Below are positions 37,197-45,529 of a stretch of DNA of 64,000 nt, one piece after another. The notes below the pieces were generated by a model. It searched no databases, had not been told where the DNA came from, and saw only the letters and a program-made list of their open reading frames with translations. The DNA comes from Streptomyces sp. NBC_00286 (GTDB taxonomy: Bacteria > Actinomycetota > Actinomycetes > Streptomycetales > Streptomycetaceae), in the NCBI RefSeq assembly GCF_036173125.1, contig NZ_CP108054.1, forward strand, positions 4,712,001-4,776,000, in the 5' to 3' direction. How positions within the stretch are numbered: the stretch's first letter is position 1; each line of letters starts with the position of its first letter. Both the position numbers and the translations under genes were made by a program.

Positions 37197-37776
37197 GCCA
37201 TTACTCCGTCTCGTAAATGAACTGCCACCGGGCCGAAATGGCATTCGGCCGCACACGCTGCGACGCGAGGGCACACGTCAACTGCGGCGTGCCTCATTCG
37301 GGTGCGGTCGCGATTGGCGGGCAGGCGGACAGCACTACGCACAAGCCCGCCGGCGGGGAGCGCGCATCTCATTAAAGGACGCATCCACCCGACGTCAATT
37401 GACAGAGGAAATGGGGACAGGAAGCCCCCCTGCGGTCCACTGAATTTCCCTACAGACTCCCGGCGGCGGACCCATTGGAGAACGCGAGGCAGGCGGATGT
37501 CCACCGCAAAAATCCGACATTAGGACATAGAAGGGCCACCTCAAATGTGATCCGTGCCACTTCGCGAAAGGGTTGTACGGGGCCCGATAACGGGCCGATA
37601 AATATCCGGGGTTGCGCGCATCGAAAATAGCCGCACGTCTGGCAGCTCAGGCGGAATCTGGAAAATTTGGACACCCAATCTCCCCCCCTGGATCAATTGG
37701 AAATGCCTATGCAAGGATCCTTCGGGACGCAACGCACGGCAATTCAGATATCAGCCCAGGGAGGGGATTGAATACT
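37197..37776. promoter_or_regulatory. Divergent control region of module A
   Basis: 580 bp without a gene, lower in GC, between the small secreted gene and the ALF giant. Contains AAGGGTTGTACGG at 37568-37580, identical to a 13-base segment in the matching region of module B. A GGGAGGGG ribosome site lies 12 bases before the ALF start. Confidence 0.55.
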
Positions 37777-40700
37777 ATGCAGGTGAAAGACTGGGACCGT
37801 AGAACCTTCCTCCGGATGCTCGCCGGGGGAAGTGTTGCCGCAGCCGCCGGATCCTTGCTCAGCACGCGAGCCGCGTACGCTGCCGGGACTGCGGACGGGG
37901 TACCCATCACCGACCGCGGCAAGGCACTTGAAGCCCTCCGGACCGGTGGGCGCGGCACCCGCGAAGCCGCCGCCCGCGCGCTGGTGGGCACCGACGCCGA
38001 CGTAGCAAGCTTCGTGGCCAACGACCTCGCCCGACTGCAGGTGGAGGACGCGCGGGTCGCGGTCCTGACGATGCTGCCGTATGCGGGCAAGGGCGTTTAC
38101 GCCGCCGCGCAGACGGCGCTGTCCGGCACGGGAGCGGAAATCCATACGTTCCTGGCCTCCGGCTACCAGACGTCGCTGGCGGAGGACCGCCGGGTCGCTG
38201 TGCTGACCTTGATGAACAACGGCGGGCGAGCCATGAAGACCGCCGGCCAGAAGGCTCTGGACGACGGCAGCGCCAAGGCCCTTGACGACTTCCTGACCAC
38301 CGGTCAGCACACCGCCCGGGCCGAAGACAACCGGGTGGACACCCTGACGGTCATGTTCGCGGGCGGACCCGAGGTCCAGAAGCAGGCGAACCGCGCACTG
38401 GACGCCGGCGTCGCGGACGTCGCCTGGTTCCTCGAGACCGGCCAGCACATCGCGCGCGCCCGTGACGAGGAGATGCTCTCCATCACCGAGCTGGCGAAAC
38501 TGGTGGAGAAAGAGAGCGCGCGGGCCAAGGCCGAGACCGATGCGGCCAAGGAGGCCTCCGTCCAGGCCAAGGAGGCCGCGCGGCTGGCCAAGGAGGCCGC
38601 GCTCAAGGCGCAGCAGGAGACCGAGGCCGCTCAGGGGGATGCGGCCAAGGCCAGCGCTGCCGCAGGCCGTGCGGCCTCCGCCGCGACCGGTGCCGCGCAG
38701 GCCGCACGGACCGCCATCGGCGCCTCCGTCACCGCGGTGTCCGCCTCCCGGCGGGCCGCGTCCGCCGCGAGCGCCGCCGCGGCGGCCGCCGCCGCGGCGG
38801 GGCGCGCCGCCGCCCGCGCCAACGGTGCCGCGACCGCCGCTTCGAAGGACGCCGGCAAGGCGCAGGCCGCGCGCGACGCCGCCAAGGCCGCTCTCGCCGC
38901 GGCGAACAACGCCCGTACGGCCGCCGCCGCCGCCGACCACGCGGCGACCGCCTCCGACGAGGCCAGCAACTCCGCCAACGCGGCCGCCTCCGCCGGGCAG
39001 AACGCCGCCGCGGCCGCCAAGGCCGCCGCCGCGGCGGCCGAGTACTCGGGTGTTTCCGCCGCCAAGGCGCAGGAAGCCCGTCAGGCCGCCGCCGTGGCGC
39101 AGCGGGCCGCAGACACCGCGACCGCGGCGGCCGGCCGAGCCACCACCCTCGCCGGCCGGGCGGCAACGGCCGCCCGCGCTGCCCGGGATGCCGCCAACAG
39201 CGCTGCGGACCACGCCGAGAAGGCCGCCGGCTACGCCAACGACGCAGCCGACCACGCCGGCGAGGCACTCGACTACGCGAACAAGTCGACGACGCACGCC
39301 AACGCCGCCACCGAAGCGGCCGACAACGCCACCGACGCCGTACTGCAGGCGCAGTCGATCGAGCAGCTCACCCGGGACGCCGAGGCGGAGCAGCTGGCCG
39401 CCGAGGCTGAGCGCGCGGTGCTGGAGGCCCGGGAGCTCAAGGCGGCCGACGACGCCGCCCGGGCACGGGCAGAGAAGGTGCAGACCGAGCAGGCGGCGCT
39501 GGCGAAGGAGGCGACCGACCTCCTCGCGCAGGCGGCCGCGGAGACGGACCAGGCCAAGAAAGTCACCCTCGGCAGGCAGGCCGCGGTGGCGATCCAGCTG
39601 CAGGACACCGGCGTGTGGACCGGGGAGGCCGCGGCACAGGCCCTCTCCGGCGCCGACGCCGACCTGCTCGAGTGGCTGGAGACCGCACGGGTCAAGGCCG
39701 CGCAGATGGACGACCGGGACAAGGTCGTCGGTCTGGCCGAGTCCGGCAACGTCCACCTGGCCACGGCATCGCAGAACGTCCTGGCGGCGAACGACGCCGC
39801 TCAGGTCGAGAAGTTCCTGACGACCGGCGCATACGAGGCGCAGGCCGAGGACTACCGCGTGCACATCCTCAGTCTGATGAACGGGGCCGGCAAGGCCGTG
39901 ACCACGGCCGGCAACGCGGCCCTGGACGACGGCAGCCCGAAGGCCCTGCACGACTTCCTCAGCAGCGGCTACGCCGCTGCGCAGGCGGAGGACGACCGCG
40001 TCACCATCCTCGCCACGCTGGACCAGGGCGGCGACTGGTACAAGGCCACCGCGCAGGCCGCCCTCGAAGGCCCCGCGTGGATGGTCCGCTCGTTCGTGGA
40101 GCGCGTCGGCATCCGGGCCACGCTGCTCGACCAGGACACGGCAACGCACGTCAATGCCGTACGGACGCTGATCGCGCAGGCCTCCCAGGTCGCCTGGGAG
40201 GCACAGCAGAGCGCCGCCGAAGCGCAGAAGGCCGCCGCCGAAGCCCGCGATGCGGCCGATGACGCCCAGGACTGGGCCGACAAGGCCAGTACGTATGCGC
40301 TCAAGGCCTCGGACTATGCCAAGGACGCGCTGGCCTCGGCGAACCAGGCGCAGCAGTCCGCGGACGCGGCCTTCAACTCCGCCAAGAAGGCCAACGACGC
40401 GGCTGCCACCGCCCGCCAGGCCGGACGCCGCGCCAACTACTACGCGAACCAGGCGCTCGCCTCCGCCACCAGGGCCGCCGAAGCCGCAGCGAGCGCCCAG
40501 GCCGCCGCGGACCGGGCCTACGCCGACAAGATCGCTGCCGGGGAGGACGCCGCCGCTGCCAAGGCGGCCTCGGACGAGGCGAAGAAGGTCGCGCGGGACA
40601 AGTACCGCCAGGAACAGGCGCAGAAGGCGGCCGAGGCCAAGGCGAAGGCCGAAGCGGACGCCGCGAACGGCACGGACCCGTCCGCCGACTCGACCCAGTG

Positions 40701-41118
40701 GCGCGATGTCCAGCCCTCCTTGGCCCAGGCCGAGAGCACGGACGACGCGATCAAGTACCTCAACATCGCCAGCGGTGTGTTCGGCGTCGCCGCCGCCGTG
40801 TCCGCCTTCACACCGTTCGCTCCTGTCGCGGTGCCGGTCCTCACCGCGCTCTCCTGGGGCAGCGGAATCCTGGCCGCCGGGCTGACCGGCGCCAAGTACG
40901 GCTGGACCAGCGACAAGTTCATCTCCGCAGTCGGCGGGCTCGCGGTCGCCGGTATCCTCGCCGGCCAGGGCTCCGTGGCGAAGTGGGGCCTGAGCTATGT
41001 CGACGACGGAATCTCCGCCGCAGCCCAGTCAGTTGGCAACGCGACCAAGCAGGTCACCGACTCGCTCGGTGGCCTGGCCGCAGGTGGCGCGTCGATCGTC
41101 GGCAGCCTGTTCGGATAA
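37777..41118 (+). CDS. Giant Tat-exported ALF-repeat / Ala-rich coiled-coil protein (copy A)
   Basis: 1113 residues. Twin-arginine signal (DRRTFLRMLAGGSVAAAAGS, cut after AAYA). Then ALF-type helical repeats of about 40 residues (AAQTALSGTGAEIHTFLASG, KALDDGSAKALDDFLTTGQH, RALDAGVADVAWFLETGQH), about residues 45-225. Next a 330-residue almost pure Ala/Lys/Glu coiled coil, a second ALF block (about 570-770), a second coiled coil to about 935, and a C-terminus with two or three hydrophobic segments (YLNIASGVFGVAAAVSAFTP, ISAVGGLAVAGILAGQGSVA) and a Gly/Ser-rich end. The Gly/Ala-rich hydrophobic end suggests membrane insertion. ALF repeats occur in polymorphic toxins. Two small membrane genes follow. 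Confidence 0.88.
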   Translation: MQVKDWDRRTFLRMLAGGSVAAAAGSLLSTRAAYAAGTADGVPITDRGKALEALRTGGRGTREAAARALVGTDADVASFVANDLARLQVEDARVAVLTMLPYAGKGVYAAAQTALSGTGAEIHTFLASGYQTSLAEDRRVAVLTLMNNGGRAMKTAGQKALDDGSAKALDDFLTTGQHTARAEDNRVDTLTVMFAGGPEVQKQANRALDAGVADVAWFLETGQHIARARDEEMLSITELAKLVEKESARAKAETDAAKEASVQAKEAARLAKEAALKAQQETEAAQGDAAKASAAAGRAASAATGAAQAARTAIGASVTAVSASRRAASAASAAAAAAAAAGRAAARANGAATAASKDAGKAQAARDAAKAALAAANNARTAAAAADHAATASDEASNSANAAASAGQNAAAAAKAAAAAAEYSGVSAAKAQEARQAAAVAQRAADTATAAAGRATTLAGRAATAARAARDAANSAADHAEKAAGYANDAADHAGEALDYANKSTTHANAATEAADNATDAVLQAQSIEQLTRDAEAEQLAAEAERAVLEARELKAADDAARARAEKVQTEQAALAKEATDLLAQAAAETDQAKKVTLGRQAAVAIQLQDTGVWTGEAAAQALSGADADLLEWLETARVKAAQMDDRDKVVGLAESGNVHLATASQNVLAANDAAQVEKFLTTGAYEAQAEDYRVHILSLMNGAGKAVTTAGNAALDDGSPKALHDFLSSGYAAAQAEDDRVTILATLDQGGDWYKATAQAALEGPAWMVRSFVERVGIRATLLDQDTATHVNAVRTLIAQASQVAWEAQQSAAEAQKAAAEARDAADDAQDWADKASTYALKASDYAKDALASANQAQQSADAAFNSAKKANDAAATARQAGRRANYYANQALASATRAAEAAASAQAAADRAYADKIAAGEDAAAAKAASDEAKKVARDKYRQEQAQKAAEAKAKAEADAANGTDPSADSTQWRDVQPSLAQAESTDDAIKYLNIASGVFGVAAAVSAFTPFAPVAVPVLTALSWGSGILAAGLTGAKYGWTSDKFISAVGGLAVAGILAGQGSVAKWGLSYVDDGISAAAQSVGNATKQVTDSLGGLAAGGASIVGSLFG

Positions 41119-41180
41119 GTTCGCCCTACGGGGCGGGGTGAGCTGTCGTGTCACCCCGCCCCCCGCGTCAGATCTCCCAC

Positions 41181-41594
41181 ATGGAGCACAGCGTGTCCAG
41201 CATTCCCTCCGCCCCGGAGCTCCCCCTGGTGTTCTGGTGGGTTGTCGCCATCGCCGCATCAGTAGGATTCACCACCCTGTACCGGTCAGTTGCCACAAAC
41301 CGGGCACAGCGCATCATGGCCATCGCCGGGCCTCTGGCCGGAATCGTCGCAGCAGTCCTTTTCGGTGCCGCCTACAAACTCCATCTCGGCCAACTCCTGC
41401 CGATGTACGGCTGCACGATCGCGGCGACATGGCTCGCAGGCGTGGGACACAGCAAGGAACTGCGTGAGATGTGGCGGACCAGCGCCGAAGAAGGAGATGA
41501 GAACGTCCGCATCTCTCCTTTGCTGACCCTTCAGTTCACCGCAAGTCTGCTGATCCTCTGCGGCCTGGGAATCTGGTTCGCCGCCAGTGCCTGA
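41181..41594 (+). CDS. Small four-helix membrane protein A1
   Basis: 137 residues from the ATG at 41181. Four hydrophobic segments: PLVFWWVVAIAASVGFTTLY, IMAIAGPLAGIVAAVLFGAA, LLPMYGCTIAATWLAG and FTASLLILCGLGIWFAASA, with a charged loop (HSKELREMWRTSAEEGDENV) between helices 3 and 4. 62 bases after the ALF gene. Paralogous to the next gene. Possible immunity protein for the ALF giant, by position and topology only. Confidence 0.8.
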   Translation: MEHSVSSIPSAPELPLVFWWVVAIAASVGFTTLYRSVATNRAQRIMAIAGPLAGIVAAVLFGAAYKLHLGQLLPMYGCTIAATWLAGVGHSKELREMWRTSAEEGDENVRISPLLTLQFTASLLILCGLGIWFAASA

Positions 41595-41621
41595 TCCGCC
41601 GGCCCTCAGGCATCACGGCCC

Positions 41622-42035
41622 ATGGAGTACAGCGTGTCCAGCATTTCCTCCGCCCCGGAGCTCCCCCTGGTGCTCTGGTGGGTTGTCGCCATCGGCGTAT
41701 CCGTAGGATGCGTTACGTTTTACCGATCGGTAGCCGCAAATCGCGCACAAGAGATGATGTCAGTCGCAGGAATCCTGGTGATGGTTTTCGGTGTGATCAT
41801 TTTCGCTGCTTCGAACAGGTTTCACCTGGGACAGCTGCTACCGATGTACAGCTCCGCCGTGGCAGCGCTTTGGTTCGCCGGTCTGGGACACCGGCCGGAG
41901 CTGCGCGAACTGTACAGAATCAGCGCGGAATCGGGAGATCAGAACGTGCGCATGTCTCGCCCATTGGCCCTTCAGGCCACGGCGTCTTTTGCCACCATAT
42001 TGAGTCTCGGTGTGTGGTTCGCCGCCACTGCCTGA
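41622..42035 (+). CDS. Small four-helix membrane protein A2 (paralogue of A1)
   Basis: 137 residues, same length and topology as A1 and about 60% identical by eye (MEYSVSSISSAPELPLVLWW, HLGQLLPMYSSAVAALWFAG, GHRPELRELYRISAESGDQ). 27 bases after A1; even the ribosome-site region is copied, so this is a tandem duplication. Confidence 0.8.
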   Translation: MEYSVSSISSAPELPLVLWWVVAIGVSVGCVTFYRSVAANRAQEMMSVAGILVMVFGVIIFAASNRFHLGQLLPMYSSAVAALWFAGLGHRPELRELYRISAESGDQNVRMSRPLALQATASFATILSLGVWFAATA

Positions 42036-42106
42036 TCCAGGCCCTGGCGGCGCGGGCTGACCGTGAACAGCATCGAGTGCTGAGCGCACCCTCTGGGCCC
42101 GCTTCG

Positions 42107-42181
42107 ATGTCACGGAGGAGGACCTGGACCTTGGGTGACCGAAAAGGCGCCTGACGGGAACTCTCCCGGTCAGGCGCCTTT
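42107..42181. repeat. Copied 3' end of the FG-GAP lipoprotein gene plus terminator
   Basis: 42107-42132 repeats ATGTCACGGAGGAGGACC TGGACCTT from 34245-34270 (the last codons of the lipoprotein gene), followed by GGTGACCGAAAAGGCGCC and the hairpin 42143-42181 (AAAGGCGCCTGAC with its complement). The lipoprotein gene itself is absent here: this is a scar from tandem duplication of the module. Confidence 0.88.
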
Positions 42182-42217
42182 CGTACGAACCGCTCAGGGC
42201 AGGGCCCTGCTCGTGGG

Positions 42218-44434
42218 TTACCGCGCCGCGTAGCCGAAGCGGGTGCCGGTGGCGGGGAGGCCGCCCTGGCCGGGCTGGTAGGTGGTGATCGCGGTCGACG
42301 TGGCGCCGGCGGTCACGTTGGCCATCGGCAGGGCGTGCAGGGCGCCGTGGGTGCCCGGGCCGTACGGCATGCCGACGTACAGGTGGGTGCCGGTGAAGTG
42401 GAGGCTGCGGCCGACGAGTTGGTTGGCGCCCGGGGTGCCGGGGAGGCCGGCGTTGTTGCCGGGCTCCACCAACCTGTCGTTGGCGCCGGGGGCGCCCAGC
42501 AGGGAGAAGGTGTGGATGGTGCCCGCCTTGGCTGCCGTACCGACGGTCTCCTCCGGGACGCCCACCGCGAACTTCATCGTCGCCGTGGTGCTCACCGCGC
42601 GGGGTGCGGTGTTGACGGCGGTCACACTCCAGCCGAAGCGGTCGCCGGTCTCGGCGGTGCCGGTCACGTCGTCGCCGCCGACGCCCTGACTGTAGGAGTT
42701 GAGCTGGGTGAAGCTGCCGCCCGCGGTGGGGATGCGGAAGGTCAGGGCGGTGCCGGCGTCGGACTTGTTGGCGCCGCCGATGGTCAGGTCCTCGCCCCAG
42801 GCGCCGACGGTGAGGATCGACTCTGTGGCCGCCGCCGCGCCGGAGGGGCGGTAGGGGGTGATGGCCAGGGCGGAGCCGAACTGGTCGTTGGGCTCGGCGC
42901 TGCCGGAGACGGTGTCGAGGTCCTGTTCGAGGGCGAAGCGCGGGGTGGGCCTGCCCTCGGAATTCAGCGTGTGGTCGAAGACCGTGACCATGCCGGCGCC
43001 CGCGTCGGAGCCGATGGCCTCGCCGGGGGAGCCGATGGCGAAGCGGTTGCCGTCGGCGGTCATGGTGCTGCCGAAGCCGTCGCTGGCCTCCACGGTGCCC
43101 GGCACGTCCGTGCTGTCCTGGTGGACGGCGATATTGGTGGCGCCACGCAGATAGAAGAAGTCGCCCGCCCTGGCGACACTGCCAATGGACTCACCGGGCA
43201 CACCGATGATCAGGAACGGTTCGCCCGCGGCGGTGGTACCGGCGGCCAGCGAGTCGCCCATGCGGTCACCGGCCTCGACGCCGGAGTCGCCGATGGCTCC
43301 GGCGCCCTGGCCCTCCTCGAGGTGAGTGCCCTTCTTCGCGCCGGTGCCCAGGCCGCCCGGAGCGCCGTGCAGGATGTCGACCACGCCGGGGTCGGCGACG
43401 TTGCCGATGTCCTCGCCGGCGGTGCCCACGACCAGCTCGGTGCAGCCGTCCTCGTCCCAGTCGACGGTGGCGATCTCCTGGCCGAACCAGTCACTGGGCT
43501 CGGAGTTGCCGGTCACCCAGTCCAGATCCTGGGTGATCTCGGCGGTGCCCTTACCGCCGCCGTACATGACGCGGACGAGTCCGGCGTTGGCGTCGCCGCC
43601 GACGGTGGCCTGCGGGTCGCTGATGGCGATGTCTTCGACGCCGTCGCAGTTGAAGTCGGTGACGCGGTTGGCGCCGACCTTGGAGTCCACCCAGGAGGCC
43701 AGGTCGTCCACGCGGGCGGTGATGGCGCCGGTGTCGGTGACGGCGGCGTCGATGCCGAAGCAACCGCCCTGGTACGACTGGCTGTTGACAGCGACCAGCT
43801 GGTGCGCGCCGCCCGCCACGCGGACCACGGGGCCGCCGGTGTCACCCATGCAGGCGGCCGCGCCGTCCTTGCCGGTGACCGTGGCCGTCGTGGCGGCGGC
43901 AGCGTCCACCGAGAACGCCCCGGTGTGCAGCTTCAGCGGCGCCCACTCGGTCTTGGTACGCCCGTACCCGGCGAACTTCAGCTCCTCGCCCGCGGCGGGC
44001 GCGGTGGTGGCCAGAGCAACGGGGGCGACATTGGTGACCGGCCGGTTCAGGCGGGCCAGGACCACATCACGGTCCGTACGCGGGACGAGCTCGACGACCT
44101 GGCGCACGGCACCGCCGGTGCCGGCCAGGTCGGAGCGGCCGATGGTCGCGGTCGTCTTCAGCGCCGGCTTGCCGGCGGGCACCGCGAGACTGGCGGCCGG
44201 GTTGTCGGCGAAGCAACTGGCCGCGGTGAGCAGCCACTCCCGGTCGACCAGAACGCCGGAGCAGCCACGGGCGTGGTCACCGACGATCAGCTGCGCGGTG
44301 TAGGCGTGGGTGGTGTCACCGGAGGCGACCTCGGGGCCGGTCACGGCGGCGGCGGGCGCGGCGGTCAGCGCAACGGATCCCGCGATCAGGGATGAGGCCA
44401 GTGCGGCAAGGCGCACGGGTCTGGTGTGTCGCAT
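42218..44434 (-). CDS. Secreted trypsin-fold pseudoprotease with FG-GAP propeller (module copy B)
   Basis: 738 residues from the ATG at 44434 (AAGGAAC upstream). Signal peptide (RLAALASSLIAGSVALTAAP). Trypsin-like fold with WLLTAASCF (Ser73 in place of the catalytic His), RDVVLARLNRP (Asp123 kept), and CMGDTGGP (Thr199 in place of the nucleophile Ser). Two of the three catalytic residues are gone, so it cannot be a standard serine protease. FG-GAP propeller follows (DFNCDGVEDIAISDPQATVG, DWDEDGCTELVVGTAGEDIG) and it ends GTRFGYAAR like copy A. Very high identity to copy A along the whole length. Confidence 0.92.
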   Translation of the reverse strand: MRHTRPVRLAALASSLIAGSVALTAAPAAAVTGPEVASGDTTHAYTAQLIVGDHARGCSGVLVDREWLLTAASCFADNPAASLAVPAGKPALKTTATIGRSDLAGTGGAVRQVVELVPRTDRDVVLARLNRPVTNVAPVALATTAPAAGEELKFAGYGRTKTEWAPLKLHTGAFSVDAAAATTATVTGKDGAAACMGDTGGPVVRVAGGAHQLVAVNSQSYQGGCFGIDAAVTDTGAITARVDDLASWVDSKVGANRVTDFNCDGVEDIAISDPQATVGGDANAGLVRVMYGGGKGTAEITQDLDWVTGNSEPSDWFGQEIATVDWDEDGCTELVVGTAGEDIGNVADPGVVDILHGAPGGLGTGAKKGTHLEEGQGAGAIGDSGVEAGDRMGDSLAAGTTAAGEPFLIIGVPGESIGSVARAGDFFYLRGATNIAVHQDSTDVPGTVEASDGFGSTMTADGNRFAIGSPGEAIGSDAGAGMVTVFDHTLNSEGRPTPRFALEQDLDTVSGSAEPNDQFGSALAITPYRPSGAAAATESILTVGAWGEDLTIGGANKSDAGTALTFRIPTAGGSFTQLNSYSQGVGGDDVTGTAETGDRFGWSVTAVNTAPRAVSTTATMKFAVGVPEETVGTAAKAGTIHTFSLLGAPGANDRLVEPGNNAGLPGTPGANQLVGRSLHFTGTHLYVGMPYGPGTHGALHALPMANVTAGATSTAITTYQPGQGGLPATGTRFGYAAR

Positions 44435-44482
44435 GAGTTCAGTTCCTTGAAGGCAGAGCGGGCAACGGGCTTGAACGGGGCG

Positions 44483-45025
44483 CTACTTGGAGGTCCTGAT
44501 CTCCACGAGCATGTGCTCGCGACCCTCCGGGTCGGCGCTCTCGCCCACTGCCTGGAAGGAGTTCGCGGGGACGTCGACGGACGTCTCCTTGCTGTCGACG
44601 GTCAGGTCGAGCTCGGTGTCGTACGAGTTGGTCTGGACGCCGTAGACGGAGGCGATCTCCAGCGTCAGCCAGCCGGCATCACCGGTGACGCTGAAGCAGA
44701 CCTTCTGATTCGCGCGGGAGTAGATCTCCAGCTGACCGGTCCCGCTGACGCACTCGGCCAGGGTGATGCGGCCGTCGCCGCGCTTGAGGACGACGCCCTG
44801 CTCTTCGAGGATCTTGTCCGCCTGCGGGTAGTTGAAGTCCTCGACCGCGTAGCCCGGGGCCTCGTCGGCGGCGGCTTCGACCGAGGTGGAGTTCTTGTCG
44901 GCGGGCGTTCCCGCCGGGCCCCCCGTCATCACGAGCCACGCCAGGGCACCCGCGGCCACGGAGGCGGCCAGGGTGCGCGCCACGAAGCGTCTGGTCCTTG
45001 GTGCGGTGGTGCTACGTGCCTTCAT
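44483..45025 (-). CDS. Small secreted partner of the FG-GAP protein (copy B)
   Basis: 180 residues from the ATG at 45025 (AGGACCGAG upstream). Basic N-terminus and one hydrophobic helix (TLAASVAAGALAWLVM) as signal or anchor. The domain matches copy A: YAVEDFNYPQADKILEEQGV, LKRGDGRITLAEC, KVCFSVTGDAGWLTLEIAS, ending MLVEIRTSK. Both Cys are conserved. 48 bases before the FG-GAP gene. Confidence 0.84.
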   Translation of the reverse strand: MKARSTTAPRTRRFVARTLAASVAAGALAWLVMTGGPAGTPADKNSTSVEAAADEAPGYAVEDFNYPQADKILEEQGVVLKRGDGRITLAECVSGTGQLEIYSRANQKVCFSVTGDAGWLTLEIASVYGVQTNSYDTELDLTVDSKETSVDVPANSFQAVGESADPEGREHMLVEIRTSK

Positions 45026-45529
45026 CTCGGTCCTAATCATCGGTTCCGGCCAAAGGCCCGGAACGGATCCAAAAACGGGCGTGAAAGCTGCGACACGCCA
45101 GGGTCCGCGATTCTTTTTAGAGACTTCAGCACGACGAAAAGTACGCATGCCAACGGAATCACCCCCCGCCCATATCCGCAGCTTCATGCATACAAAGCCG
45201 TTCACCTAAAGCTTGTCCATAGGTAATAGCTTCGCAAAATGGTCAGACGCGATAGATGGATCGTGACCTGCGTCACATCCAATAAGGGTTGTACGGAAAA
45301 CTATCGAAGTTTAGAAAAGAAAAGATATCAGGTACGTAACATTCCGCTTTTTTGCGGCTTCCCGACACCCCGGGAACGGATAGCGGATTGATATTGACTC
45401 GGCAAAATTTCATCCGTACCTTCGAATTCCGTAGGCTCCTCAACCCCCGCGTGAATCACGCGAGTTGGGGAGCCGCCTCATGTTTTCGACAGCCGTATCC
45501 CATTACGGCCAAACGGGAGGATTTGCACT
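45026..45529. promoter_or_regulatory. Divergent control region of module B
   Basis: About 500 bp, AT-rich for this genome (45110-45430). Holds AAGGGTTGTACGG at 45284-45296, identical to the motif at 37568-37580. Also a short hairpin CCGCTTTTTTGCGG near 45346 and a possible -35 TTGACT near 45395. GGGAGG lies upstream of the ALF start. Confidence 0.55.

Noticed and set aside
38462..39820. Arg/Pro-rich frames inside the ALF giants
   Set aside because: Out-of-frame readings of the Ala-rich coiled coil; the Tat signal, repeats and ribosome site all support the annotated frame.
34424..44434. Active trypsin-like proteases
   Set aside because: The catalytic His is Ser in both copies and the catalytic Ser is Thr in copy B.
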